Of a DNA stretch of 39,618 bases, positions 8,478 through 19,219 are shown piece after piece. The stretch covers positions 1 to 39,618 of the forward strand of contig JBBHKE010000521.1 of the NCBI GenBank assembly GCA_037447655.1, written 5' to 3'. Below the pieces are notes generated by a model. It was not told where the DNA came from and searched no databases. It worked only from the letters and a program-made list of their open reading frames with translations. Origin of the DNA: Zygnema cylindricum (taxonomy: Eukaryota; Streptophyta; Zygnematophyceae; Zygnematales; Zygnemataceae). Positions within the stretch are counted from its first letter, which is position 1; every line of letters begins with the position of its first letter. Position numbers and translations under genes: made by a program.

Positions 8478-8928
8478 TAGTCTTCTACGCCAGCTCATTT
8501 TTTAGGGTTTCTGTTTTCGAACATAACGAAAGTATTTTGACAGAAATAGTGTGACAAACAAAAGGTACTGAAAATAGAGTGACGAGGGAGAGTTACGAAA
8601 TTACATTTTTATTTTCGGTTGTATCTTCGAAAGCGCGTGTCATGTGAAAATTTTGTCAATTTTTGTTGGTGTCCATCGTGACACGTAGCTTAATCGTCCA
8701 GCGTGTCGCGATTACTTTTTTTCTACCCACAGAGAAAAATGAAGCGAACGCCTCGTGGATGAATATCCGACTGTCAGTGTTACCTCCCAAACCTTTGGAG
8801 AGTATTGGCAAGATTCTCTGTAATGTTGTTTCACGTATAAAAACAAAATAAGCGGTATGGTTTGATACGGTTAGTCTCGGATTTTTGTAAACTACCCCCA
8901 CTTTTCGACTGATGGAACTTGACCCTTA

Positions 8929-9061
8929 TGCAACTTTGTCCCTTGTTTTAATTCACAATTTAGGAATAAGTGTACCCGCAATTAATTAGGTGGTTAAAAA
9001 GTACACTTTTGGCTTATATGACTACCAAATTGTACATTTCTTACGGTTTCTTTTAATGCGT
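8929..9061. other. Short unassigned spacer
   Basis: AT-rich spacer between the Harbinger-like element and the duplicated unit; nothing recognised. Confidence 0.4.
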
Positions 9062-9754
9062 AACGGGCACGCGAACCAGCTCAGCAAAAAAAAATATCAG
9101 AAATCATCTCGCAAATTGATTTTAGTTAACGCATCACTCTGACAGCAAATGAAAAACTTCCACGCAGGCGTCACACGAGTTGGAAAGTTTTAGCACGAGG
9201 GAGAATACTCGCTATTTTTTTCATTGCTCGTCACACACATGTACGTAGAAAAATTGCAATTAATCAATTTTAAATTGCGTTAATATTGGCACTGTTTAAA
9301 TAGTGTTAGTTACTAATTTCAAATGTTTTTAAATAGTGTAGCATACGAAATGTGTCAGCCTGTACTAAAGTTTGTAATTATTTTGTACAGACTACAAAAT
9401 AAGTACAAAAGTGTCAGATAAGGGCGTCGACAATGGAAATTGAGTGCGTCGCACGGAAAATCGTACGCAGATTCGATTCCAAGTCATAAAGACGAAGGGA
9501 AATCGTGAGAACCTGTTCTCACATGTTCAGGCGTTGAATATGTGAACACAAGTTATTGCGGCTACCCTAAGAACATGGGAATGTGTATCGGTTTCTTAAC
9601 TCGATTCACGGTGTACTTTAAACATTTTTTTGAAAATTCCGTGCATTACATCCGTACACGAAAAGTATACGAATTTTATGAAATGTTCAAAAGTCTAAAA
9701 AAGTAACTCATATTCTTAAAAAAATCGAAATTTTAACGAATGAAACCTCTATGC
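9062..9754 (+). repeat. Dispersed duplicated unit J, copy 1
   Basis: It matches 17430-18900 over its length, beginning CGGGCACGCGAACC and ending near AACGAATGAAAC. The middle includes ATAGTGTTAG, TCATAAAGACGA and CCTGTTCTCACATGTTCAGG, and a right CACCG-type end (CGATTCACGGTGTA) lies at 9604-9617. It keeps the empty site (ACGCAGAT near 9465) for the hAT-like insertion in the other copy. It may itself be a decayed CACCG-clan element fused to a fragment related to the element at 9972-10901. Confidence 0.7.
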
Positions 9755-9971
9755 TTTGGACTACTTACTAAACAGTGTTAAGCAAAACAATTAAGTATTG
9801 TTCACATGTTTTTATGTTCAAGGGACGAAAAAAGACAGGCACCAACTTTGTGTTTTTGTCACTAATAACCACCCAAAAGTTGTTTTACAAAATTGATGAT
9901 AATCATCTTTTCTGGCTTAATAATATTACATGTTCATTTAGTAATGGGAATCAAAATGCAATCCGTGCATA

Positions 9972-10901
9972 AGGTGTCCCCATGTTTTAAGGTATCTACT
10001 TTTCTGTCTTTTTGCCCTAAAATTCAGGGAACTTTGACAAAAACTTTAGCCGCACTAGAAAATCGTTTTTACAACGTGAATTCGTACTTTGAATGTACGG
10101 CGTTTTTCTCTTCATGTGAATTCATTTTGGCGTTTTCCCCTTTTCAACCCCCGGGCAAGAGAATCCAGCCCGAAAAAAAACTTCTTTTAAAATCACCTCG
10201 AGGGGGTGTTTTTAGTTAAAGTACAGCCCAAAAAGCGAATGAAAAACGAACCACGCACGCGTCGCGCGAGCGCTAAAATTTTAGGGCGAAGGAGAGTCCT
10301 CGCTATTTTTCTCCGCGCCCGTCACGCACATGTACGGAAAAAAAATTGCAGGGGTCTCGGACAACCACTTTCATTCATGGGTCCTTTTCAAAATTTTGCG
10401 CCGTCGTCGCGTCTCCCCTCTCCCTCTCACACTATCGCTGTCATCTCACACTTTTTAGAATGAGACACGACAATATTGGTATAAAATGAAAGAACTTTTA
10501 AAAATAATATTTTTGATAATTTTTAGATTTTTTTTAATGGCAAATCGAGTGGAAAAAGTCGAAAAAACGAAATCGGGAAACAATGGCGGAAAGATCTTGA
10601 ATCAGTGACGTCGACGTTGTCACAAGTGAGCGTGACGTCACAATATCACCAAACCCTAAACATCTACGATTTCACAAAAATCTAGACGTCTACCACTGTC
10701 GCTGTTCTTGTTGGCGTCACTAATTGTCGGAAGTTTCGCAGTCGGCTTCAATTGTCACAAGTTGTACCAACGTCTACAACCGTCACATGTCAAAGTTCCG
10801 ATTTCATTTTCGCACATAGGGACTCTCTTCAAAGTAGTACGGAGAATCTTTACTACAGTCAAAATACTTTATCAAAGTACCAATTACATGGGGACGTAGC
10901 C
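9972..10901 (+). mobile_element. TA-flanked non-autonomous element E, copy 1
   Basis: The left end is AGGTGTCCCCATGTTTTAAG and the right end is ATTACATGGGGACGTAGCC, with TA at 9970-9971 and 10902-10903. The interior has the blocks GGGTCTCGGAC, CATTCATGGGTCC and AAACCCTAAACATCTAC, which recur in the copies at 12548-13101, 19928-20881 and 20884-21885. ORFs inside are not conserved between copies, so I regard it as non-coding. Confidence 0.7.
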
Positions 10902-11037
10902 TAACTATGATTTTCGTCCAGAAAAGAATTAGTGTTGTTGGCTTTAATAACGACCGACAGTGTACTTGTCGGGGCATGCTGTTGGGCCGTACGACACATG
11001 AGATTACAATACGACAAAAAATTGCGCCCTTGAACTA

Positions 11038-11576
11038 CACCGCCAATCGTTATTAGCGTTGGGTACACTAATTCCGTCCCGCTTTTTTTATTTTTTATTC
11101 TCCATTAGTGTAGTTCATTCTATTTTTTTCTTTATTCTATTTAGGGTTATTCTCAGTACGTTTTCTCTTAAATAGAGTGGTGTACGAACAGTGTCATACC
11201 GTACATAAATGTACCTTTTTAAGTTAAAAAGTACATTAAATTAGTTTTAGTAACCGCGGACGCATGAGAATGTGCGTTCTAAAAAATAAAAAAACTAGGT
11301 CGTAAAAAATCCCGTTCGCACATATTCGTCCGACAGCCGCGTTTCGAGCGTGTGAATGTACGATTTGTGTACGATTTGTCAGATTTTGTACGGAGACCTA
11401 TATTAGTGTAAGCATTTTTGCGACCGACATTTTTTTTTTCAAAGATCCAAATTACCATCATCAAACAATTAGAATGTATGATTTTTTCCAAAATTTCCAA
11501 ATTCTTAAATAGCGTACACCACTGTAATTGGTTGTATACGCTAAAGAAACCTACACGCTAATAACGATTGGCGGTG
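11038..11576 (+). mobile_element. CACCG-clan MITE, subfamily B (long form)
   Basis: Both ends are intact (CACCGCCAATCGTTATTAGC and its inverse), with TA at 11036-11037 and 11577-11578. It matches 1139-1661 over most of its length, including TTCCGTCC near the left end and the TACCTTTTTAAGTTAAAAAGTAC hairpin near 11210. Confidence 0.85.
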
Positions 11577-11583
11577 TACTGTA

Positions 11584-11782
11584 CACCGTGAATCGTTATT
11601 AGCCTTATATACGCTATATCGGCACCCCAAAATTTTGACATTGATACCTTAAATATAATAAATTACACTATTTAAGAACGTGGACCATAATCTGCCACGT
11701 CTCCTGGAACTAAATTAGAATGAATGACGCTAATTTTTTCTTTACACTAATAATTTTTATACGCTAATAACGATTCAAGGTG
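11584..11782 (-). mobile_element. CACCG-clan MITE, short subfamily N
   Basis: 199 bp with ends CACCGTGAATCGTTATTAGC and ATAACGATTCAAGGTG. TA flanks both sides (11582-11583, 11783-11784). The interior CTGCCACGTCTCCTGG is the inverse of the nested copy at 7882-8085. It starts only five bases after the TA that closes the preceding element. Confidence 0.8.
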
Positions 11783-11784
11783 TA

Positions 11785-12280
11785 CTGAATCGAGTATTTT
11801 TTGGCCTTCGGAGGGCGTGTGAAAGGGTCCACGTCGCCTTTCACTCCTTTCACTCCAATTTCGCTTTACGACGCCTCGCGCCGCGCGACCACTAACGAAC
11901 CTTACCTGTACCGTACGAATTTCCGACGTTAAAGAGGCGGGGATTCGTTTTGTCCTTTTTCCAGCTGAGAATCTTCTGCGGTTCTCTGAGCCAATCAGAT
12001 TGCACTCCGCATTTTGTTTGCAATGCTGTGTAGTGTGTACATCCGTTCAAATTTCAAACGAATATTTGGAAAAACGAATACACCGCAAAAAAGTACCGCA
12101 AAAAAATGCACAAAATGTTAATGCATCCGGAAAAATTGAATATACCGCAAAAAAGGACACTCAAAATCCATTTTCAACAAAATAGAATCTAGACCGTTCA
12201 ATAAATATTAGACGCTCGCGATTTTAAATTAAAGATTTTAGACGCGATTAAAACTAAGACTGGAAGCGTAAATCCGTGCA
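11785..12280. other. G+C-richer stretch without a clear gene
   Basis: About 11810-11960 is enriched in G+C (GACGCCTCGCGCCGCGCGACC), but no frame has a persuasive peptide. From 12060 A-rich repeats of CCGCAAAAAA occur. It could be promoter-like or a decayed exon. Confidence 0.3.
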
Positions 12281-12290
12281 NNNNNNNNNN
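12281..12290. other. Assembly gap (10 N)
   Basis: Ten undetermined bases; the true size is unknown. Confidence 1.
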
Positions 12291-12547
12291 CCCGTTCTCT
12301 TAGGTCGGGTTTTTTTTTGAAGTAGGTTTTCGTGGAGCTCCCCCACTAAAATCAAGTTCATGGCGGGTTTGTCGCTTACTTTTTGCTTGGTGCGTTCGCG
12401 GTGTGCTAAACATTTTAAAATCCTGCTCCCTCTCAGGAGCGATAAAAAGAGGCATAGGCAGTGCGCGATACATGCCTTTTTTAAAACGTCCCCAGAGCCT
12501 GAAAGTGAACTTAAGTACCCAGGAAACGTATTAAAAAGCGGCAGCAG

Positions 12548-13101
12548 CGTATTTTTTAAAGATCTTTCATTTTATACCAATATTGTCGTGTCTCATTCTA
12601 AAAAGTGTGAGATACAAGCGATAGTGTGAGAGGGTGAGAGGAGAGGCGACGACGGCGAAAAATTATGCAAAGGACCCATGAATTCAAGTGAAAGTCCGAG
12701 ACCCCTGCAAAATTTTTTCCGTACATAGCGCGTGACGGATACGGAGAAAAATAGCGAGGACTCTCCCTCGTCCTAAAATTTTACAAATCGTGTGGCGCTT
12801 GCGTGGTTCGTTTTTCATTCGCTGTTTGGGCGGTACTTGAACTAAAATCACCCCCTCGAGGTGCTTTTGGATGAAGTTTTTTTTTGGGCTGGATTCTCTT
12901 GCCCGGGGGTCGAAAAGGGGAAAACGCCAAAATGCGTTCACATAACGACAAACACGCCGAACATCCAAAGTATGAATTGACGTTCACTTTACTTTGGTAA
13001 AAATGATTTTATCGTACGGCTAAAGTTTTTTTCAAAGTTCCCTGAATTTTAGGGCAAAAGGACAGAGAAAAGTATGTACTTTAATACATGGAAACGTACC
13101 C
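12548..13101 (-). mobile_element. Element E, copy 2, truncated
   Basis: Inverse of the left two thirds of the copy at 9972-10901: CATTTTATACCAATATTGTC near 12568, ACCCATGAATTC near 12675, CCCGGGGGTCGAAAAGGGG near 12902 and the terminus ACATGGAAACGTACCC, with TA at 13102-13103. The other terminus is missing. The truncation point is close to the gap at 12281. Confidence 0.65.
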
Positions 13102-13216
13102 TAATGACCTAAATCATATTTGATTGGCTGAACGCAATCTCGAGTGTGACCGCAGTCGTTCCCAAGGGCCGTTTCCCAATAATTACGAAGGACGTGAAAA
13201 TGGTACATTTAACACG

Positions 13217-13660
13217 TTTTACATGTTTCTGACATTTTAGCATGAACGCTACACCGCGAATCGTAATTAGAGTAAATTACTCTAATTCGGTCGCTCCAAA
13301 TTTCGGCTCTATGACATCAAATAGACGTTTTACATGTTTCTGACATTTTAGCGTGAACGCTACACCGCGAATCGTAATTAGAGTAAATTACTCTAATTCG
13401 GTCGCTCCAAATTTCGGCTCTATGACATCAAATATACGTTTTACATGTTTTTTACATTTTAGCGTGAACACTACACCGCGAATCGTAATTAGAGTAAATT
13501 ACTCTAATTCGGTCGCTCCAAATTTCGGCTCTATGACATCAAATATACGTTTTACATGTTTCTGACATTTTAGCGTGAACGCTACACCGCGAATCGTAAT
13601 TAGAGTAAATTACTATAATTCGGTCGCTCTAAATTTCGGCTCTATGACATCAAATATAGT
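13217..13660 (+). repeat. 111-bp tandem array built from a subfamily C MITE end
   Basis: TACACCGCGAATCGTAATTA recurs at 13250, 13361, 13472 and 13583, an exact 111-bp period. Each unit contains the left C terminus, the palindrome around TTAGAGTAAATTACTCTAA, the CGGTCGCTCCAAATTTCGGC block and a TTTACATGTTTCTGACATTT spacer. Only the last unit continues into a full C element. Confidence 0.9.
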
Positions 13661-14879
13661 AAACGATTATAATTTTTTCATTATTCTGATTTAGGTAAGT
13701 TTAATTAGCTTAAAAAATTGTAATACAGGTTCGTTTTAGATAGTGTGGAGTACGGACGACGTTCGACCGTGCAAAATTGTACTTTTATAAGTACAAAGGT
13801 ACAAATAATGATTTAATAGAATCGCGCTCGCACGTGAAATCGCACTAAACGAAAAATCAATCACATCGAAAAAAAGCTGTTCGCATAACTCTCATCCGTC
13901 GACAACATCGTCGTCAGTGTGAAAATTAACTGACATTCAGCGCGACAAATAATACTAACGTCACAATGACGTCAAAACTATACGCACTGACAGATTTTGT
14001 ACGTCTACGTAATTTAGTGTTTATAATTTCAGCGCAGATAATTATTTCCGACATAACCCAATAGGCCAATATAGAGTACTTAAAAAAATTAGAGTAAACT
14101 TCCTCTGTGAAAAAGTTATATCACATAAACTACACCGCGAATCGTAATTAGAGTAGTGAAAAAATTAGAGTAAAAAAACCAAAAAAAAACAATTAGAGTA
14201 ATAAACTCTAATTTATGTGATATAATTTTTTTACAGTCTATATATTGGGTTATGTCGGCAATAAATATCCGCGCTAAAATTATAAACACTAAATTACGTA
14301 GACGTACAAAATTTGTCAGTCCGTATAGTTTTGACGTCATTATGACGCTAGTATTATTTGTCGCGCTAAATGTCAGTTAATGTTCACACTGACGACGATG
14401 CTGTCGACAGACGAGAGTTATGCGAACGACTTTTTTTCGATGTGATTGATATTTTGCTTAGTCTGATTTCACGTGCGAGCGCGATTGTATTAAATCATTA
14501 TTTGTACTTTTTCACCTAAAAAAGTACAGCTTTGCACGGTCGAACGTCGTCCCTACTCCACACTATTTAAAACGAACGTATATTACAATTCTGTTACGCT
14601 AATTAAACTTACCTAAATTAGAATAATGAAAAAATTAAAATCATTTACTATATTTGATGTCATAGAGTCGAAATTTCGAGCGACCGAATTAGGGTGGCGT
14701 TCCATCAGACGAAAAGTGAGGTTGTTTACAGAAATCCGGACCTATCCGTACTATGCCGTACCTCTTATTTTGTTTTTATACGCGAACAACATTACAGAGA
14801 ATCTTGCCAATATTCTCCAAAGGTATGGGAGGTAACAATGACCGTTGGATTTTTTTTCGCGAAGCATTCGCTTCGAAAG

Positions 14880-14930
14880 TTTCTGTAAATGGTGATGTAC
14901 CTCGAGGAGGTACATCACCATTTACAGAAA
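14880..14930. repeat. Perfect 24-bp-arm hairpin
   Basis: The arm TTCTGTAAATGGTGATGTAC (plus three more bases to 14903 and one before) is exactly inverted at 14907-14930, with a 3-base GAG centre. The sister Harbinger-like copy lacks the palindrome at the matching place near 8730. Confidence 0.95.
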
Positions 14931-15408
14931 AAATTGAGCCGCGACACGTAGGATAATGAACATACGTGTCACGACGGCAAACCAACGGAAATCGAAAAAT
15001 TTCGCACATGATATATGCATTCAAAAATTCAACGGAAATCACGAAAGTGATCTCGTAACGAGCTTTCGTCGCGCTATTTTTGTTACTGGCCATTCGTCAC
15101 ACTATTTGTGGAAGCGCTCATTCGTCACGCGAAAAAGCAGAAACCCTAAAAATAATGAGTTGGCATCTGACAAGGGTTGTAAATAATGAGATGGCATCTG
15201 ACAAGCGTTTGCAAAGAGTACAAAATGTGTGTGGTACGATGCCCTGGTCCGCACGTACATGGTATGCAAATGACGATTTCGAGTTGAAGTTGGTCGGTGT
15301 AAAAAATATTCAACGATTTTCAATATACGATCGTATCTTACGTGGTACCACTCTTTTCGGAGCACGTGGATTACAGACTCTGCGCGACAGAACAGCGTTC
15401 AAAGCATA

Positions 15409-16026
15409 GTTCAAAAGTAGGTGAAAGTATGCCTATTGTATGCAAAACATACAATATGCCCTTAAGACCCATATTGTATTGGTCGAAAAATGAAAAAAAA
15501 GGTTAAGAGGGTTGAGTTGCACATCGATCGATAGAGAATTAAACGGCATGTCTAAATTTTGAAAAAAAATCGGATAAAAAATATTTTTTTCTGTGAATTT
15601 TGAGGTGTTTTTTATTTCAACCGTCAGATTTAGACGATTGGACGGTCACTGATCAAAGTTGCGATCTTAAGAAGATCACATGAAAAGCCCATAACACAAC
15701 TTACGATAGGACAATTTGTCATATTAGCGTCTGCAATTTTGAAGGCCACACTAAATAAAGCCTCAAATGACCAACCAGGTTGCTCGTCCGCGTTTTTTTT
15801 TTTTTTCCGGGTTTTTTTTCCGGCGGAATGTCATCCTACGCCGCGTTAGTTCGCCAAAAAATTTCGTCTGGTGGCGTGCGCTGTACTATGATCATACGTC
15901 ATATTCGTCTAATCGTACAAGAGTGTCCGCAACTCACACCCATACAATATGCCTACTCTACGCGAGTTTAGTGCCAAGTTTTGTGCGCCTATCAAAGGCC
16001 TACCATAAAAACGCCTACTTTTGAAC
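15409..16026 (+). mobile_element. TA-flanked MITE family G, copy 1 (fourth nest level)
   Basis: The ends are GTTCAAAAGTAGGTG and CGCCTACTTTTGAAC with TA at 15407-15408 and 16027-16028. The interior blocks GCAAAACATACAATATG, GATCACATGAAAAGCCC and AGGCCTACCATAAA recur in the two copies at 31.2-31.9 kb. It is longer than those copies because of extra sequence around 15720-15980. Confidence 0.8.
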
Positions 16027-16210
16027 TATGGTTCAAAGTGTGGCATCCTGTAATGTTGTTCGTACGATTACAGAATTTCCTGATGGAACGCCACCCTTAG
16101 AGTAATTTACTCTAATTACGATTCGCGGTGTAGAGTTCATTACTCTAATTGCTTTTTTTTTGTTTTTTTACTCTAATTTTTTCAATACTCTAATTACGAT
16201 TCGCGGTGTA

Positions 16211-17129
16211 CTGTACTTTTGCGCAATTCCTGCATATTAAAACAAAATAACAGCGTATTTCGCCTGGCTGTCAGCTATGTTGTCGTCATGGAATGATTTT
16301 GTTCTTTTATATTCTTCTTCTTTTTTTTTACTCCTTTTGTATCCTGATGGTTTTTTATACATTTTTTTGTATCACCGTTACGTCATTGATAAAATTCCAT
16401 TGGACGATCAGTTTCACACAAGGTTTAAGAGTTTTACTAATTATCGCATGTTAAATTGGTCTTTTACTTTTTTTATGGATGACGTCATAAGCGTCATATG
16501 GTCCGGGCATGATGCCTTCGCAGTCGTCATTACACACGTGCCGTTTCGTCTGCTGTACGGTTCAGCCTAGAATCTGTACATCACAGAAGACTTTTCCAGG
16601 ATTGCCCTAAAGTTCGTTGTCGCATATGTCCATATTAGATTCGGATACTAGACAAGAATCTCCTTAGGCGATCTGCTGAGGCACACCTGTCAGTACGGCA
16701 TTCCGGCCAGATGTAATAAATTGCAATCATAACAAATTGCACTCGTTGACATATACAAACAGAAAAGCTGACATCACTAAGAAAAGCTAAGATCGAGTCC
16801 TAGTATGGTAAACCTCCATCAAGCAAAAAAGTCAAATAACTTACTGGAATTTGGCCTTGTGCTACCATTCCGTACAATTTAAATTCTGTTTTTTTATGAG
16901 CATCTCTATTGAGAATCTCTCGAGATTCTCCAAGCGTGCGGACCATAGATGTTTCATTCGTACTATGCGCACGGTAAAGTATTTTGAAAAAGAATGCATA
17001 TGTGCATTATTCAAAATTTCACATTTTTTTAAATGTGTTGACCGGATTTGACTTATTTATAAAATAAAAGATCGAAACATTTAATCAGAAATAATACTAC
17101 AACTTAGGGTATGTGCTCATGTATTCAAC
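16211..17129. other. Unassigned AT-rich stretch
   Basis: A 97-codon frame at 16277-16570 is T-rich and shows no domain or coding bias. No other repeat copies seen. Confidence 0.35.
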
Positions 17130-17131
17130 TA

Positions 17132-17350
17132 CACCGCCAATCGTTATTAGCGTGTAAGTTTTTTTAGCGCATACGAATAATTAGCGTGGTTTACGCTAAT
17201 TGGGAATTTGAAAAATTTCGAAGAAATCGTCTATTCTAATTAGGAATTCTGGTGTTTTTTTAAAATAGTGTTGATAATTATATTTGAGAATAATAATTAA
17301 AAAAAGCGGGACGGAATTAGCGTACACAACGCTAATAACGATTGGCGGTG
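17132..17350 (+). mobile_element. CACCG-clan MITE, subfamily B (short form)
   Basis: 219 bp with ends CACCGCCAATCGTTATTAGC and GCTAATAACGATTGGCGGTG and TA on both sides. It is an internally deleted form of subfamily B: it lacks the hairpin and middle but keeps AAATAGTGTTG and GGGACGGAATTAGCG. Confidence 0.85.
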
Positions 17351-17783
17351 TACCGGTTTTTTTTTGTCGTTTTACGACAAAATTCAGTCCCCAACGAGAA
17401 AATCTCATTTTGGCGGTTTCAAATTTTCGACCAACGGGCACGCGAACCTGGTCAGGAAAAAACTTTATCAGAAATCATCTCGCAAATTGATTTTAGTTAA
17501 ATTATCACCATGACAGCAAATGAAAAACGTTCACGCAGGCGTCACACGAGTTGGAAAGTTTTAGCACGAGGGAGAATACTCGCTATTTTTTTTTGCGTTA
17601 ATATTGGTACTGTTAAAATAGTGTTAGGTACTAATTTTAAATGCTTTTAAAAAGTGTAGCATACGAATTGTGTCAGTCCGTACTAAATCGTGTAATTATT
17701 TTGTACAGACGTACAGAACATGTGTCAGATAAAGGCGTCGACAGTGGAAATTGAGTGCGTTGCACGGAAAGTCGTGCGCAGAT

Positions 17784-18589
17784 CAGAGGTCGCAAACGGT
17801 CAACCGAAACCGTGACCGACCGTTAACCGACCGCCCGCGCCGGATCCGGAACGGATTCGGTTGCCAAATTTTGGGGGTCGGGCGGTTACGGTCGGTTGAC
17901 TCACCAAGAAAATAAAAACGGTCAGTTACGGTCGGTCAAACAAAAAAACAAAAAAAAAGAAAATTTTGTACTTTTTTTTTCCAACATTACTGTTCTTTGT
18001 ACTTTTGGTATCGTGGAAGTACGTGGCATCATGATTACTGTGGCAAATCTGACACGGTACTAACACTATTCATTTCGCGAATCTTACAACAAGATAATCC
18101 AATATTCATGTAATTTGTACTCTTTGGCATCGTGGAAGTACGTGACATCATGATTACCGTCGCAAATCTGACACGGTACTGGAGTAAGCTATTTATTTCG
18201 TAAATCAAAGGGAACGCGACAAAGCGTCGCAAATCTGACACGGTAGTACAGTATTCATTTCGCAAATCTTAGGCAACGTGACAAAGCGTCGCAAATCTAA
18301 CACAGTAGTAACACTATTCATTTCGCAAATCTTAGGGAACGCGACAATTCGTATTTATTGGTTTATTCCGTCGTACATTGATTAATTTTGTACTTTTTCG
18401 GTTACGGGCGGGCACGGTTAGTCGCGAAAAATCAAGATTCGGTTAATTTTTTTTTTTGTAAACGACGGTCGGTTAACGGCTAACAATTTTGGAGCGTGAC
18501 AAAACTCGGTCGGGCGTCGGTTACTCAGATTTTGAAAAAAACAAACGGTCGGTTTCGGGCATGAATTTTTTTGACTTTTGCGACCTCTG
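17784..18589 (+). mobile_element. hAT-like non-autonomous element
   Basis: It starts CAGAGGTCGCAAACGGTC and ends GACTTTTGCGACCTCTG. An exact 8-bp duplication GCGCAGAT flanks it (17776-17783 and 18590-18597). The other J copy has a single ACGCAGAT at that point. An 8-bp duplication with a CAGNGGTCG-type end is characteristic of hAT. The interior is rich in CGGTCGGTTA-type words and in tandem repeats. No transposase. Confidence 0.9.
18031..18356 (+). repeat. Imperfect tandem repeat inside the hAT-like element
   Basis: GCAAATCTGACACGGTACT-type units recur near 18042, 18162, 18228 and 18292, alternating with CATTTCGCAAATCTTAGG words and CGTGGAAGTACGTG(A/G)CATC. At least four units. Confidence 0.75.
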
Positions 18590-18900
18590 GCGCAGATTCC
18601 ATTCAAAGTCATAAAGACGAGGGAAAATCGTGATAACCTGTTCTCACATGTTCAGGCGTCGAAAATGTGAACACAGGCTATCGCGGCTAACCCTAAAAAC
18701 ATGGGAACGCGTATCGGTTTCTTAACTCTAATAACGATTCACGTTGTACTTAATTTTTTTTTTTTTTAATTCTGTGCATTACATCCGTACATATTTTCCG
18801 TACACGAAAAGTATACGAAATTTACGAAAAGTTCAAAAAACCCAAAAAATAATGCATAATCGTAAAATTTTCAAAATTTTAACGAATGAAACATCTATGG

Positions 18901-19217
18901 TGCGGACGTAAACATTGACCGTCCGATTTTGTTTTGTTTTTGCATTCGTCTTTTATCCAGCCAATAGACGGCCGCCGTCCTCAGAATCTCTGAAGGATGA
19001 CGTGGCCAGCTACAGGCCGTTAAGATAGTGACACGTGGATACTACAGATACGTGCTTGACGAGCGCAAGAGCAAATCGTACAATTCAGATCGCACGCTCG
19101 AGAATCTCTGACGAAGGCCAGTACGAATATTGCCTTCGGATTGTACGCCTGAAACATCTTTGAAGATTTTCAATATTCGAATAGACGAACACTAAATTAA
19201 GGCAAGTATGCGTGAGC
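18901..19217. other. Unassigned stretch with G+C-richer core
   Basis: About 18950-19150 has more G+C (GACGGCCGCCGTCC) and two similar words CTCAGAATCTCTGAAGGA and TCGAGAATCTCTGACGAAGG. No convincing frame. Confidence 0.35.
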
Positions 19218-19219
19218 TA

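Larger units (their letters stand above)
6398..8925 (+). mobile_element. PIF/Harbinger-like non-autonomous element carrying a chain of MITEs
   Basis: The ends are inverted: AGGATAAAGTTCCATCAGTC on the left and GACTGATGGAACTTGACCC on the right, flanked by TTA at 6395-6397 and 8926-8928. A related copy at 14692-16096 has the same ends and a proven TTA duplication. A 3-bp TTA/TAA target duplication is the hallmark of PIF/Harbinger. Without the inserted chain at 6714-8477 the element would be about 760 bp. It encodes no transposase; the ORFs near 8660-8900 are in the right arm and have no coding signature. Confidence 0.7.
14692..16096 (-). mobile_element. PIF/Harbinger-like element (third nest level)
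   Basis: The inverted ends are GGGTGGCGTTCCATCAG and CTGATGGAACGCCACCC. TTA is duplicated at 14689-14691 and 16097-16099. The unoccupied sequence GAATTAGAGTAATTT exists at 2533-2547. The arms align with those of 6398-8925 in reverse orientation (AGAGAATCTTGCCAATATTC block; CTGTAATCGTACG block). It has no transposase. Confidence 0.85.
14133..16130 (-). mobile_element. CACCG-clan MITE, subfamily C (second nest level)
   Basis: Inserted inverted in the outer C element, with TA at 14131-14132 and 16131-16132. It ends with CACCGCGAATCGTAATTAGA and TTACGATTCGCGGTG. It is itself split at TTA 14689-14691 by the Harbinger-like element. Confidence 0.85.
13585..16208 (+). mobile_element. CACCG-clan MITE, subfamily C (outer element of a nest)
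   Basis: The left end is the last unit of the tandem array (TA 13583-13584). The right end is TAATTACGATTCGCGGTG before TA 16209-16210. At 14131 its sequence ATCACATAAAC-TA breaks off and resumes at 16131 as TA-GAGTTCATTACTCTAATT, matching the uninterrupted copy at 32165-32666. Its own length is about 620 bp. Confidence 0.85.
17430..18900 (+). repeat. Dispersed duplicated unit J, copy 2, interrupted
   Basis: It matches 9062-9754 from CGGGCACGCGAACC to AACGAATGAAAC and is split by the hAT-like element at 17784-18589. The clan-type right end reads CGATTCACGTTGTA near 18736. Confidence 0.7.

Noticed and set aside
13217-13660. CRISPR-like array
   Set aside because: The whole 111-bp unit is repeated with no variable spacers and contains a transposon end; the genome is eukaryotic.
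16277-16570. 97-codon ORF with hydrophobic start
   Set aside because: The hydrophobicity follows from T-rich DNA (TTTTTTTT runs); no splice or promoter context and no recognisable motif.
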